NCBI GenBank assembly: GCA_032173965.1
Contig: CM063284.1
Location: 104,594,410 to 104,658,409, forward strand
DNA from: Sitta carolinensis
Lineage: Eukaryota; Chordata; Aves; Passeriformes; Sittidae
Direction: 5' to 3'
DNA length: 64,000 bases
The translations under genes and the position numbers were made by a program. Shown here piece by piece: positions 24,421 to 35,961 of the stretch; the stretch's first letter is position 1, and each line of letters begins with the position of its first letter. The notes beneath the pieces are model-generated. The model searched no databases. It was not told where the DNA came from and worked only from the letters and a program-made list of their open reading frames with translations.

Positions 24421-24540
24421 TATTCATAGAGCAACAAAAACAGCTGAGATGGAAAAGATCTTTAGATCATTGAGTTCAGCTGTAGATGCCCCTGACCTTG
24501 GAGTGGACCTCCCAGAGACCAGTAACAGGTTTAGGTGAGA
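24421..24540 (-). mobile_element. CR1 LINE fragment, 3' end, minus orientation
   Basis: Immediately beside the preceding CR1 ORF2 piece lies a different CR1 portion. The stretch GGAAAAGATCTTTAGATCAT followed by GAGTTCAGCT is the reverse complement of the CR1 3' terminal region. Because 3'-end sequence sits directly next to endonuclease-region sequence, this must be a second element or a rearranged one. Its extent to the right is uncertain. Confidence 0.7.
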
Positions 24541-26224
24541 ACAAGTCAAACCATTTGCAGAAAGACTCAACTTTCACAAGTGGCTTTGTGCTCTGACTCA
24601 GTGTGGGGTTACTGGGCACACCTATCTACAACTGTGAGACTATCTACACAGTTTGCTCAGTCTTGGAATCAAAAGATTCCTATCAACCATTGATGTCATT
24701 CCTGGTTGCAACATCATTTGCACATCAGCTCTCATGTCAGCAATCAAGTGAAGTTATTGAACACTGGAACATTTAATGCGATTAGATTGGGAATGTTTAG
24801 TTTTCCCTTGACCAGACATGATTGCTGTGAAGAGGAGACTTATTGTGGTACATAACTATTGCTCCTTCTCTGTCTATCTGGCTGACACCAGGTAAAACAA
24901 AAGCCAAACATTTTCTTTTTAATTGTATTCAGCATATCAGAGCTAAATAGAGCCCATGCTCAAAACACACATATATTTTAAGATTCAAAGTCATATGCAT
25001 CTGTCCAGGACAAGATGAATTCCAGCACCAGGAGCTCCCGGCCTCATCCAGCCCAGCACCCACTAGGGGAGACAGAACCAGACAGTTTATGGGAAGCTAC
25101 AAAACAGTCACAGAAATTAAAAAATCAGCAGGTCACAAGAGGTCTCACCCCAAAAGAAATGAAACTCCCAATTGTGTTCCAGATAGAAAAGCTCTGCAAC
25201 CTCTGTGTCTGGTCAAATGAAGTCACAACCCAAACTTTGACTGGCCAACCAGAGCTGAATAATTAATCATGAAAGAAAAGAACTGAGATCAGAGCTGAAT
25301 TACTCTATTTAATGAACTTGGGATTTGCTCAAGCCCAGAGCAAATGTCTCCTAGAAACTGATATAACCTAGAAATTTCTTGGACAAAAAGTTTCAAATCC
25401 TTTCTCTTTAAATTTCATTGTGATTGGTCTTCCAGAGTTATATCTTTCATGACACTTGTGATGTATTAAAGTGATAAACATCTAAAGCAGCAAACTCTGA
25501 TTGTAATACTTTTCTCTTTTTTAGTTTGAAAAAGTAATTTCAGTTTTGGCATATCTGTGGGCAAAAACAAAATCCTGGGAATCAGTGAGCTTGCTGATAT
25601 TTCAAAATTCCTGCTGTCTCTGTTTACAGACCTACTATCATATATTGTTAAGCTTCAGTGAGATATTCATATGCAGAAGTGAGATATGCATTCAATATGA
25701 GTAAAGATTTTGAGTGATGTGGAGAGAATTAATCATAAAAACCCACACAGATAAAATAAGGTGCCCTGGGAAAGCTTGAGGAAGGAATTAATATAGAGAT
25801 TTTCGTATCTTTGTACTTTTGTGTTGCCTTTTTAATTTTCCATTTTCTTAATCCCACTCAGAAGTGGTATGAAAAGAAAACATGTTGATACTCAGGCATG
25901 GTTTGTGATCATTACATTATGGATAACAGTGAGTTATAGGAGGGATCTGAATAAAATGATTGTGCTGTGAAAATGTACACAAGATTGGTAACACAAAAAA
26001 CTCAGGTGAGGTGAAAGAAGGAAATGAATGCACTAAGGATATTAACACAGTTGAGGTGAAGAAGACCTTTAATGCAGGCTATTCAGATAAGGTTCTTGGG
26101 TGCCAAACCAAGCAAGTGCCAGGAAACAGAGCATGTTGTGAAGGTCAGGTCTGGTGTTTACTTTTTTTAACTGTCTTCAAGCTAATCAACTCAGTCAGAG
26201 GACTCCTCCTGTGGCCTAAGTCTT
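24541..26224. other. Unique AT-rich sequence
   Basis: No gene or recognised repeat. The frame at 25,960-26,268 overlaps the start of the next CR1 in antisense and has no recognisable content. Confidence 0.5.
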
Positions 26225-26469
26225 TAGTGCTTCTGAAGCACCATGAGTTGTGCCAGGCCTCCAACTAGACCCTGTGCCACTGATCATGTCCTTCTGGTAA
26301 CTGTCACTCAGTCAGTTCTTAATCCACCCCACTGTCCACTCATCCAACCCATATTTCCTGAGATTACCTATGAGGCTGTTGTGAGACAGTGCTGAAAGCC
26401 TTGCTGAAGCTGAAGTAGACAGCATCCACTGTTCTTCCCTCATCCATCCAAGTAGTCTCTTTGTAGAGT
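26225..26469 (-). mobile_element. CR1 LINE ORF2 reverse-transcriptase fragment, downstream half of a split element
   Basis: On the minus strand this encodes part of the CR1 reverse transcriptase. The run DEGRTVDAVYFSFSKAFSTV is the region around catalytic motif A; the metal-binding Asp expected before the FSKAF run reads Ser here, so the enzyme would be dead. The sequence resumes on the far side of the LTR at 27,093. The element therefore was continuous before the LTR insertion. Confidence 0.9.
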
Positions 26470-27092
26470 TGTCCTAGTTTAGGGCAAATTTGTGAGAAAA
26501 CCTCCAAAAGGGGACCCCTCCAGAGAGCAAACCCACACGGCCCTCCCCCCAACTGGTTTGGAAATGATTCCTCAGAGAGAAGTGGAAAGAACCTGTTTAT
26601 TTAACAGGCACAGCCCCCCAGCACACAAAATGAACAATACCAGATGACAACACTCTGTCACCGCTCTGAAAAAATGACAAATGCAGCAAGTCTCTCTTGG
26701 GGGTGGTCGCTCTGCTGTCACTCCCTCCGGCGCTGGGGATGGCTGCTGCAGGCACAAGGTGTTCTCAGGTCCCAGTCCAGAGCAGGTTCCAGTAGTTACA
26801 AGAAAGAAAAAAGGAAAAAAAACCCAAAAAACAAAAAACAAAGCAAGAGCAAAGCAGGAGCTGGAGCAAAAGCAGAAGCCAGAGCTAGAGCCAAGCAAAA
26901 AAGTGACCAGTAAAAACCAAAAGCCACACTATGTACTGCCCCTTCTCTGTGTCCTGTCAGCTGTGGGGGGAGCAGGCTGATAACAGAACCAAAGCAAAAC
27001 ATTTGTCCTTTGGAGACAGTCTCACAGGCACAGAACATAACATCCAACATAGCAGAACACACAAATGGGAATACAAGCATCACCCTAAGACA
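26470..27092 (-). mobile_element. Solo LTR of an avian endogenous retrovirus (type A), minus orientation, inserted in CR1
   Basis: A complete 623-bp LTR. On the plus strand it starts TGTCCTAGTTTAGG and ends ACCCTAAGACA, so it has TG..CA ends with short inverted repeats. The reverse strand has AATAAA at 26,601-26,596, 126 bp before the LTR end. Flanks are AGAGT on the left and AGAGG on the right, a 4-5 bp target-site duplication. Removing the LTR and one copy of that duplication restores continuous CR1 sequence. A purine-rich A/G tract lies at about 26,800-26,900. The overlapping frames of 90-108 codons on both strands are artefacts of this composition. It matches 35,331-35,961 at both ends. 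Confidence 0.9.
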
Positions 27093-27640
27093 AGAGGGCA
27101 ATAAGGTTGGTCAAGTAGGATTTGCCTTTAGTGAATCCGTGCTGACTGCTCATGATCACCTTCTTGTCATCCCTGTGGGAGGATGTGATCTTCAGAATAA
27201 GGCACTCCATCACATTCCCAGGGATTCAGGTGAGGCTGATGTGTCAATAGTTCCCTGGGTACTCCTTCTGGCCTTTTGTTTAAGACTGGAGTGATGTCTA
27301 CATCCTTTCAGTCCTCAGGCACCTCTCCTGATCTCCACAGCCTTTCAAAGTGGCTTATGAGGAGCCTTTCTATGGTGTCCACCAGCTCTCTCAGCACCAC
27401 GGATGCATCACTCTCTTTCAAAAGTGTCAAAATGTCTAAACTGATAATGTCCAAAAATGTTGTGTTGCCTCTTTTAACTTTGGGCTTTGTAATGGCAATA
27501 TTTAAGTCATGGTAACTACATACATCTGAGTATTTTCTGTGAAATTCAGGACAATATCTAAAAGCCTGGTCAGCTAAATTTCTTTTGATGAGCTTGCACT
27601 GAACTACTTCAGAAACCAGGCTTCATTTGAATTGTCATTG
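27093..27640 (-). mobile_element. CR1 LINE ORF2 reverse-transcriptase fragment, upstream half of a split element
   Basis: This continues the CR1 element interrupted by the LTR. The plus strand shows the reverse complement of well-known CR1 ORF2 segments: AAGGTTGGTCAAGTAGGATT, then GAATCCGTGCTGACTGCTCA, and further right AAGACTGGAGTGATGTC with CAGTCCTCAGGCACCTCTCC. The order is right for the N-terminal half of the reverse-transcriptase domain read on the minus strand. Frames are broken and the right boundary is approximate. Confidence 0.87.
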
Positions 27641-30600
27641 TAAATTGACATGGAGAGGGACTTTTCCCTTTTCATGGGATCTCATGAAATGCCATTTCTT
27701 TTTCACATTAGGTGTCATTCTGACCTTATCCAAGAAGAGAAGGTATGTGACTTTGGATTGAAAAAGTCCCAACTATTTTCTATGAATCTTCTTCTGAAAT
27801 GATGAAAGCCATTTTCTGTCAACTCTGCCCTTTCTTCGACGAACACAGCCCTCTAGATACCAGCATAAGCAGATGGCACAGGTAAATTCTACAGAGTTCT
27901 TGTGTAAATGGTGTGCAGCTTGCAGGGCTTGTCAGGTTTCTCTTTTTTTTTTAATTCACTTTTAAAGGTCATTCTTACATGTCAAAAAATTTATGATGCC
28001 ATTGGAGAAGGCTCATCTCTGTGTACCTGCTTAGAAAGAAGATGGTGCCATTTGTAATTAAGGCAAAAGAAATATACTGTATTGCTCTCCACCAGAGTTT
28101 AATTTAGAAACAGGACAGATGTGCCCACCATTATGAGGACTTTTTATTATTTAAATTGTCATTTTTTGACCCTTGGATTGGAAAGCAAGCACAGCGTTCA
28201 TCAGGGACTTGCAGTTGCTTCCAGGCAACTTTTCTGCACCCTGTGCAATCATTAACCCACATCATATAATACAAAGTACTACAGAGTATAGATAAATGGT
28301 ATCTACTTCAGGCAGGAAAACCTGAGTCAACTGTACGACTTTTTTATCTGTAGAAATTATGGCCTTTCTGTTGGCAAAAGCTGGTCTTGGTCCACTATTT
28401 TGTTATTGCTTTGCCAGTGTATACCAGTTGATGATTTACCTCTAACAAAGAGCTTCAGTGCTGTCAAGCATTTCTCAACTGTCTTAGTCTACATTATCCA
28501 CTTCTCTGAATAAATGAAAATAGGTAAACCAAATAAATTTTATCTGTCAACAGAAGCATGAGAAAAGAGAAATACCCATGCACCTCAATGTTTGATAGCT
28601 CTTCTTTTCTCAGGAAGCTAACATAGTTTGTGGTTCTCTGCCCTCATTTTAGTCTTAGTCTTGAGCAGTCTGACAAAGTAAGAACAGCATAATGTCAAAC
28701 CAAATGAGAAGGGATAAAAGGTATTTATTTGTATGTAGGGACAAACTATCTCTTTCTTTCTAAACAAAAGACAGCTAAGCCCAAGAATTGTAACAAGTCA
28801 CTGTTATTTATCTATATGAGGTTCATGTGAGGTTATTTCCAGTATCTATTGTATTTTCTAACCTTTTTAATGCACATGAAAATCCAAGCAATAAAAAACC
28901 CTAGACAAACAAAGAAATGGAGTGAGGAGTAAAGGATGGAAATGTGCACTGTTCCCCTTTTTGACTTGAGTAAAACTATACTGATATAGTTCACCAAAGA
29001 GGTCATGTTCTGTAGCTGAAGCCAGGGAAGGATTACTCAAAATGAAAATCACCAATAACACCTTCCTCCAAATCACAGCTAGCCATTCTACCAAACACCA
29101 TCCTAGGAGGCACCACAACCACAGTGAGCTCAACACATAACTAGCAATTGCTTTCATCCTTCTCCCCTCATTTATTCTTGTAAAGGACTCATTAAACTGA
29201 GGAATGACAATGTTTCTGTACTGAGCCTTTTTGATTACTTTCCTTCCCAACCTGAATTTGTTCCTCATGACCTTTAGAGCTATCAATTTAGAATTTTCCC
29301 TTTAGTCATTTGGGCTTGTGCTTGATTGAAGCATCCTCCTAGGCGTGAATGTGCTAGTGCAGTGACCTGGTGTGGTCCCTACATTGGCAGACTCCATTTC
29401 AGAAATCTGACACTGTACAAGTGTCTAATCCAAAATCCAGAACAGAATTCTTATTCTGTGGGATATTTATTATCTTAGTGTGTGAAGTAGGAGGTTTAAT
29501 AAGGTGCCTTCTCCCTTTATATTATAGTCCTTTTTTTCCCTTCCATGATTATTTGAAGAAAGTGTAGATCCTTCAAGTGAGTATAACAGGGAGAAAATGT
29601 AAGAAGATTCTCAGGTTTCAACATGAAAACCTAAGCTTGTTGATTTGAAGGCAAAATGTCAGTGCCTTGTTAATTAAAACTCCCAGGATAAATCTATCTT
29701 TTTTAATCTGAATGTGTCTGTGAGTGATTGAGCTCATGAATATTTTCTTTGTGTCTCTTTACCTTCCCCCACCCTAAAGAAAATGAATAAATTGTTATAC
29801 TACAGACCTATTTCATATTTCAAAAAATGAGTGCATTTAATTTGTCTTTAAGAAAGTTACTTTTACCAGTTTTATATTTCATCAATATGAAAAATATATT
29901 CTTGCCTTTTTTTTTCCAAGTGCATTACTATGCTGATGTGGCCTTACCAAAAGTATTGAGATCTTTGAGCTGGTAAATATATTACAGCATTTAAAGAATT
30001 TTCTACAAGTCTAAATTTGATAGTTTGCCTAATATTTAGAAATGCCATGGGACCTAATTCTATTTGAGACCTGAACAGTAGACAGATCAATAAATATACA
30101 GTCACAGATCTTTGATGTTTTGTTGTGCCTGGTACCACAATAGATTGCAAAACGCCATAAACCCAGCTTTAAATATAATGCACAAATTCAATGAAAGGCA
30201 GGTTGAATTTAAAGAAAACAAGACAGCTTACATTCTCAGGCAAAAGGTTAATGTAATATTCAGAAAGAAACAGTTTTAGCTGCTGTAGCCCACATGCACC
30301 TATAAACAGGTACAAATGTAACTGTGAATGTGAATATTACTTATTTGTTACATCTCTAGAAAAATGGCTATCTCAGAATAGAGCCCCAGAAAACTGTTAT
30401 GGAGTGGTAATTTTAGCTCCAAGGAACATGTTCCCTAATTCTCCATGTCCTCAGGCTGCTTGGGTATCCTATGCCTCCTGACTGCTAAATTCTGGCTGTA
30501 GTGGCACCTTTTTTTTCTTTTTCACACAAATTACCACCCCTATCACTTTCTGTCAATCTGAAATCACAAGCTAACTCTACATGGCTGTTTCATGCTCCAT

Positions 30601-31182
30601 TTTGTTCCCTTTTAAAACAGCTGATTGAATTCCACGCTTCACAATGCTTGATGGAACATCTTAATTAAAGGAAAGACAGGTTCAAAGAAGACCAATGCCA
30701 TTCAGTGGAATACCTTCCCGCCCACCCCAGTATTCTGAAATTGGTGCCAAAACCCAGATTCATCACAGTCAAGAGCTTTTTTTGTTTGTTTACTGGCCTG
30801 AGGTGAATGCAGAATTTTATTTAGTTTTGTCTCCTGTTGCCAATTTCATCCCTTTCTGACTAAGCACTATTTATCCTGAAAAGGAGTCCTTTCACAGCAC
30901 AAATCACAGCCAAACCTAGTATAGTATAGTATGAACAGCACAAACTCTCTTGGGTTGTTTTCCAAAACATCTTAGTCCTAGTGACTGGCTGATAGAAGAG
31001 ATACTTTGCTTGTTTTACTACATGGATGATCTTCTGCAACAAATGCTGCTCCCTAGAATTAACAAATTCAGGTGCACACCTGAATCCAAACATGGCTCTA
31101 GGACACCAAGAAATTCTGTTGAGCGCTTTGCAAGGTAACATTGCTGATGTAATGATACTTTTTTCCCCATCACTCCATGCAC
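27641..31182. other. Unique AT-rich sequence, no gene supported
   Basis: Nothing recognised. A 139-codon minus-strand frame (28,867-29,286) is the longest here but resembles no known family and lacks splice or promoter context. Short splice-like motifs near 27,710-27,885 are not convincing. Confidence 0.5.
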
Positions 31183-31535
31183 TTTCATGAAATCACTGAG
31201 TGGTTTGGACTGTGAAAAACCTTAAAGATCATCTAGTTCCAGACCCTTTGCCATGAACTGGAACATCATCCACTAGACCAGGTTACTCAAAGCCCTGTCC
31301 ACCCTGGCCTTGAACAATTTCAGTGATCAGTCACTGACAACTTCTCTGGGCAACCTGTTCCCAGAGGGTGTTTTCTCACCCTCTGAGAAAAGGTTTTCTT
31401 ATTAAGATATAACCTAAATCTCTCCTCTTTCAGATTAATGTAATTTCCCCTTCTTCTATCACTATCTGTCCTTGTAAAAAGTCCCTCTCCAGCTTCTTGT
31501 GCGTACTTGTAATTCCTATTTTGTACTAATGTTTC
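31183..31535 (-). mobile_element. CR1 LINE fragment, 3' region, minus orientation
   Basis: The reverse complement of the CR1 3' end begins near 31,190 with TGAGTGGTTTGGACTGTGAA and CTTAAAGATCATCTAGTTCC. It continues through CCCTGTCCACCCTGGCCTTGA, CAACCTGTTCCCAGAG and TCACTATCTGTCCTTGTAAA in the expected order. About 350 bp of the 3' portion remain, with no coding capacity. Confidence 0.93.
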
Positions 31536-34500
31536 CTTCCACTAGAGTGCAGAAAGAGTCCTGGGAGCAAATATCTGAACCTACATCAATCTCTTTAGCT
31601 GCTCTTTCCATTCAGGCCCACAAATTTTGGAGGATGAATTAATTTTCTCTTAAGTGTCTCCCAGCATCCAGGGTAATCAAAACTAGCAGGTTTGATATAA
31701 GAGGAAGACTCATGCAGATGTCATGTGAAAGCACAAAGGAGGCAATACAGATGTGTCCAAACCAAGTAGTAGCCAACTAAAGAACAGCAGTTAGAAAAAA
31801 GCAGGTCAATGTGCTTTACCGGAAAATGTCTTCGTTAACAAACCTGTCACTGCAATTATTTTTTGGCAAAAATACAAGTTCAGTTCTTGAAACATTGTGT
31901 TTTCGTAATAGATTTCTTGCAAGGGGTACAGTATTATTCAAAATTATTTTCAGAATGAAAGGTAGGACATTGTCATATACTGTGTAACAATAGTAATTAG
32001 GGCAATGTGGATTATTATACTCTACTTTTTTTGTTTTGTTTTTCCAGAACTATTTAGTCTTTCCCTCAGCAATATAACTATATGTTTATTCACTGGATAG
32101 TTTGCCTTCTAGAATAAATTTTCTCATCTGGTCATAGGAACTCATTCAAAAACACTCTAGCATCGTATGCATTTCTCATTGGGCCAGAAGGGCATCACCA
32201 GTTTCAGACACCGTCATTTTTCATTCCTTAAACACCTCACTAATGGGATTTTTACTTTAGGTTTCTAACCTGGCTTTGTTTTGGCTGGTGTTTTATTCAT
32301 TGAAGCATTCCTCTTGTCAAACAGGCAAGAATTCCTGATAAATGTGCTTCCAACGCACTAGAGCTGAACACAACTGTCTTGCACTACATATGCTCTCTCT
32401 GTTTCTTGATGTGTGAGACCTGTAGGTGAAATATCTTTCATGCAGCTCAGCTATGCAAACATTGGCAGTCTGCTAACAAGGAAGACTTTCCCCTGCTACA
32501 TTTTAATGCAGGCTATCAATGTCTTCCCACAACCCACTTCCTTTCTCCTAGGCACAGCACTGCTTGCCAGGAAGCATCCTTTGAGGATGAAGTCAATGTA
32601 CCTATCAGAGCTCTCCAACTCCCTTTTCTTCCCTGTGTCAGACTAAAGAATGAGAAAGCTGGAGATTTTGGTCTGCTCTGCCTGGTGGTCTCTTCTGGAC
32701 TTGGATATTGCAACTTCTGTGCCAATGGAAAATGAAAGATCTCAGGAAAAAGAACATAGCTTTAGATTCCTGCAACACCAAAAGAAGGTAAAATAGAGCC
32801 AGCAGAGATTGGAATTAAAAGAACTGTGAATTTCAACATGGAAGATGCATATGGCATATAGGCAAGCTTATCCAACATACGAAACTTCCCCACAGAACTA
32901 CTACAACTGATAAAGTAAGGAAATCATTGCTGTCTGTTTCACCTAGTATGGCCTTGAAGGACGCCCAAGGATTTTTGTCAAGCAACTGTCAACATCTCTG
33001 TCAAAACAAGATTAGAGCAAACAAACAAACAAACATTAGCAGGATTCTGTTCACATATAAAGGTGATGAATAAGTTTTATATGAGAAATGAGGGTCTACT
33101 AAAACCGTATCTATAAATTCCTCTCGACCTAATGGATATCTTACAGGAATTTGTGGTCTTAACTTAGGATGTGAATGTTCGCTACCTTAGTCGATGGCAC
33201 TATCTGAGAAACAGAGACCACAGTTTTGGCTGTTCAACCCCAGTCCAAAGCAAAGCATTGGTGTACAGGTAAGTATTTCTAGAAGATATTTCTCTGATTT
33301 GACTTCTCAGAGAAGAAGTTGTGTTCCCAGCTCACACAGAGTGAGGTATGACTGTAGGATGCCTGAAAGACATGATAGTGCTATGCAACCACACACTACT
33401 TTGAATGATATGAAAATGAACTAGTGAAACAACACTGCAAGAAGAAACTGGATGGTGAAAACACTCTCACAATTGTCAAACCTAAGCACAGCATCTTTCT
33501 TGAGCAGCATCTCTTTCACAGTGGCTGAGTTCAAAGTGCATACTTGTAATTTCAATTTTCTGAAAGACACTGCAGTCTTGACACCTGTTGAAATGTCATT
33601 TATAGGCATCCATGACTGACAGAAATCCACAGAAACACAGTCGGGAAGAACTGTGTATTTTATTGTGTTTCCAAGCTGTTACCTTAACAGAGATAGATGA
33701 TATATTACAAACATGCTTCAGAACTGAAAAACAACAAAATGCCAGTGCTGGGGTTTCAATTTTCAACAGCTTTGTCAAATACCAGCTATATCAGTGGAAA
33801 ACAAAATATCTACTAAAAAAGACCTAGCAGATATCTGTAAGTATCGCCTGATATTAAAAAGAGATTGAGAAGGCTAATAGCTCTCAGTTGCCTTATTTTG
33901 CTGTGCCCTACTGAAAGCCAGCACAGCAAGGAGTGGCAACTGTGTGAGAGGCCAGAGCTAGATGTTCTAGTCAAAAAGCCTGCTTTGGGTTTGATAATAC
34001 AGAGCAATAATAATCATAATTGAATAAATGAATACAGTCGTGCCATCTCGGACGTGGTCAGGTCTCATGATCATGGTCACTCTACAGGAGACACATTGAA
34101 TTGGCATAGTTATATTATGGGAAATTGAATTAGCCACAATGCAGAGGTCCTGGAACACACTTTGAATTACTGTTGCATACTCAACAGGGAGCCTCAGATC
34201 AAGTAAAGTTTTCCAGAGGAGCAGTTTTTATTGGGAACTTTGGTCATCATCATCACCACCATCATCACCACCACACACCCCTCACATAGATACATTTTCC
34301 TCATTTGCAACTGTGGGGACAGGTGTGCTCTGCTCAGTCAAACCAACTTTCACAGGCAGATATGAAGAAGAACATTATCAACCTTTCTTGTCAGTCAGCT
34401 TGTAGTGTGTAGAAGGTAAAGAGCAGTTAACATTCTTTTGGAAATGCTGCAAAGTGCATCATTGGTTCCTTGATTGTCAAGATATCTAAATCTGGGAAAT

Positions 34501-34755
34501 TTCAATAACTACATGTTCAAGTCAGCTTTGTACCTGTGTGCTATTCTTAGTGTTTCATTAATTAAAGCAGAGAATTGTTTTTGCTTGTAGATGCTTCTTT
34601 AAATCTCCAAGAAATGGCATCCAGCAAACATTAGGATCACAAAAAATTAGTCTAGGGAAACCTTGATATTCCTTTTTCCCTAGAAACATTGCCAGGGAAT
34701 GAAGTTTAGAAGTATTGTTTCAGCTAGACCTCTGCAGAAGGGGCACATAGCAATG
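31536..34755. other. Unique AT-rich sequence
   Basis: No gene supported. It contains a (CAAA)n run near 33,019-33,036, a (CAT/CAC)n run near 34,243-34,279, and a short splice-donor-terminated frame at 33,194-33,268, reported as an observation. Confidence 0.5.
34243..34279. repeat. Imperfect (CAT/CAC)n trinucleotide repeat
   Basis: About eleven alternating CAT and CAC triplets that run into a CACACACCCC stretch. Confidence 0.85.
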
Positions 34756-34762
34756 TTATTAC

Positions 34763-34829
<67 letters not shown>

Positions 34830-34830
34830 T
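34756..34830. repeat. (ATT)n trinucleotide microsatellite
   Basis: About 23 near-perfect ATT units. The Asn- or Ile-rich frames on the minus strand are translations of this repeat. Like the ATCT tract at 9.83 kb it is probably length-polymorphic. Confidence 0.97.
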
Positions 34831-35330
34831 TGTTTATGAGCCTCATTTTGTAGAGCAGAGTGGTTTTGTGCCATTTGCTATTATAAGCACCCAAAAAAAG
34901 CAAATTCCTACCCAAAAATGTAAACTTATTATAAGCATAGTGCAAAGCTCAGACAAATCCAATGCATTTCATCTTACATTTTTTCAAAAGGCTTATTGGA
35001 AATGAATTAACTTGCACTGCAAGAGTCAATCTTCATTTTAGTAATTTCTTTCTTTGTGCCTTGTTTCAGAGAGCCTTTGTTTTGGCTGCAAAACTGAACA
35101 AAAATAATTAAAATCCGCTGTTTCAAGGAGAAAAAAAATTGGTTGAATTAATGATTTTCATATTGAGAATCATATTGAAGTCATATATGACTTTATAGTC
35201 ATGAGTCTATCAAAAAGCATGTAAAGAGTGGAATTGTGAGGAACATTTGTGAAGAGAATTGGAATTTCCATAGACTATGTTCATCAATCCTTGGTAAATT
35301 TCCTAAAAATGTTTTTGCTACTTTCGTAGT
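34831..35330. other. Unique AT-rich sequence
   Basis: A short interval between the ATT repeat and the type A LTR. Nothing recognised. Confidence 0.5.
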
Positions 35331-35961
35331 TGTCCAGGGTTGATGCTGAATTGTATCCCCATTCATCTGTTTAAATCAAAAATAAGTACTGCACCCTTAA
35401 AACTGGATCTGAGAGTGAAGAATAAGAAGTGGAATGTCTGAGGCGGGTGTTTTCAAAACATCAAGATCAGAGTTTTCAGCTTTCCTGGACTCACAGCAAG
35501 TGCAGTCTGCAGTGCGGATGGCGGGAGAGAGCTCTCCTTTGCTTTCTGTTAGTTCGTGGCTAGCTGAAGCACAGAAGTTCTCCGGACTGTGAATTTTTTT
35601 TCTGTGGAACTGTTCAAACCTGCTCTGGACTAACCCCCAGCAGAGCACCCGGAGCTCACCCCTGTGTCCCCCCAGGCCTGGCCTGTGCCGGCATTGCCCA
35701 GTGCCAGGGACTGACACGGACTGAGGGAGCCGAGCTCTACCCACGGCACAGACTGGCTGGATTGGGCATCTCTGCAGAGTGGTGGGAGGTTTTGTTCCTT
35801 GGTGTTCATTTGTTGTGCTTTGTCTGTTAAATAAACACATTTTTTCCACTTTCCTCTAAGGGGAATCTTTCCTGAACCAGTTGGGGATGGGGCAGTTTGG
35901 ATTTGCTTTTTGGAGGGACCTGTTCGGAGGTTTCTTCCCAAATTTGCCTTAAACCAGGACA
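35331..35961 (+). mobile_element. Solo LTR of an avian endogenous retrovirus (type A), plus orientation
   Basis: A 631-bp LTR running from TGTCCAGGGTTGATGCTG to TTAAACCAGGACA. AATAAA at 35,830-35,835 lies 126 bp before the end, exactly as in the copy at 26,470-27,092. The two copies also share the stretch around AACCAGTTGGGG and the final GGTTT..CAAATTTGCC segment. The middle differs more and is G+C rich (35,630-35,770). No retroviral genes lie on either side, so it is a solo LTR. A clear target-site duplication is not visible. Overlapping minus-strand frames of 110-150 codons are antisense to it and are not genes. Confidence 0.87.

Noticed and set aside
26572..27101. Overlapping frames of 90-108 codons on both strands
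   Set aside because: They fall inside the type A LTR and reflect its purine-rich tract.
27711..27885. Splice-like boundaries around a 31-bp and an 80-bp segment
   Set aside because: The first is too short to judge and the second lacks a convincing acceptor; it also lies just beyond a decayed CR1.
28867..29286. 139-codon minus-strand frame
   Set aside because: No recognisable domain, no splice or promoter context and a mixed hydrophobic composition; long for the local base composition but still within chance.
31016..31030. Tyr-Tyr-Met-Asp-Asp on the plus strand, like a retroviral reverse-transcriptase active site
   Set aside because: The residues before and after do not resemble reverse transcriptase and no other retroviral sequence adjoins it; probably chance.
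34680..34945. Poly-Asn and poly-Ile frames
   Set aside because: Translations of the ATT microsatellite.
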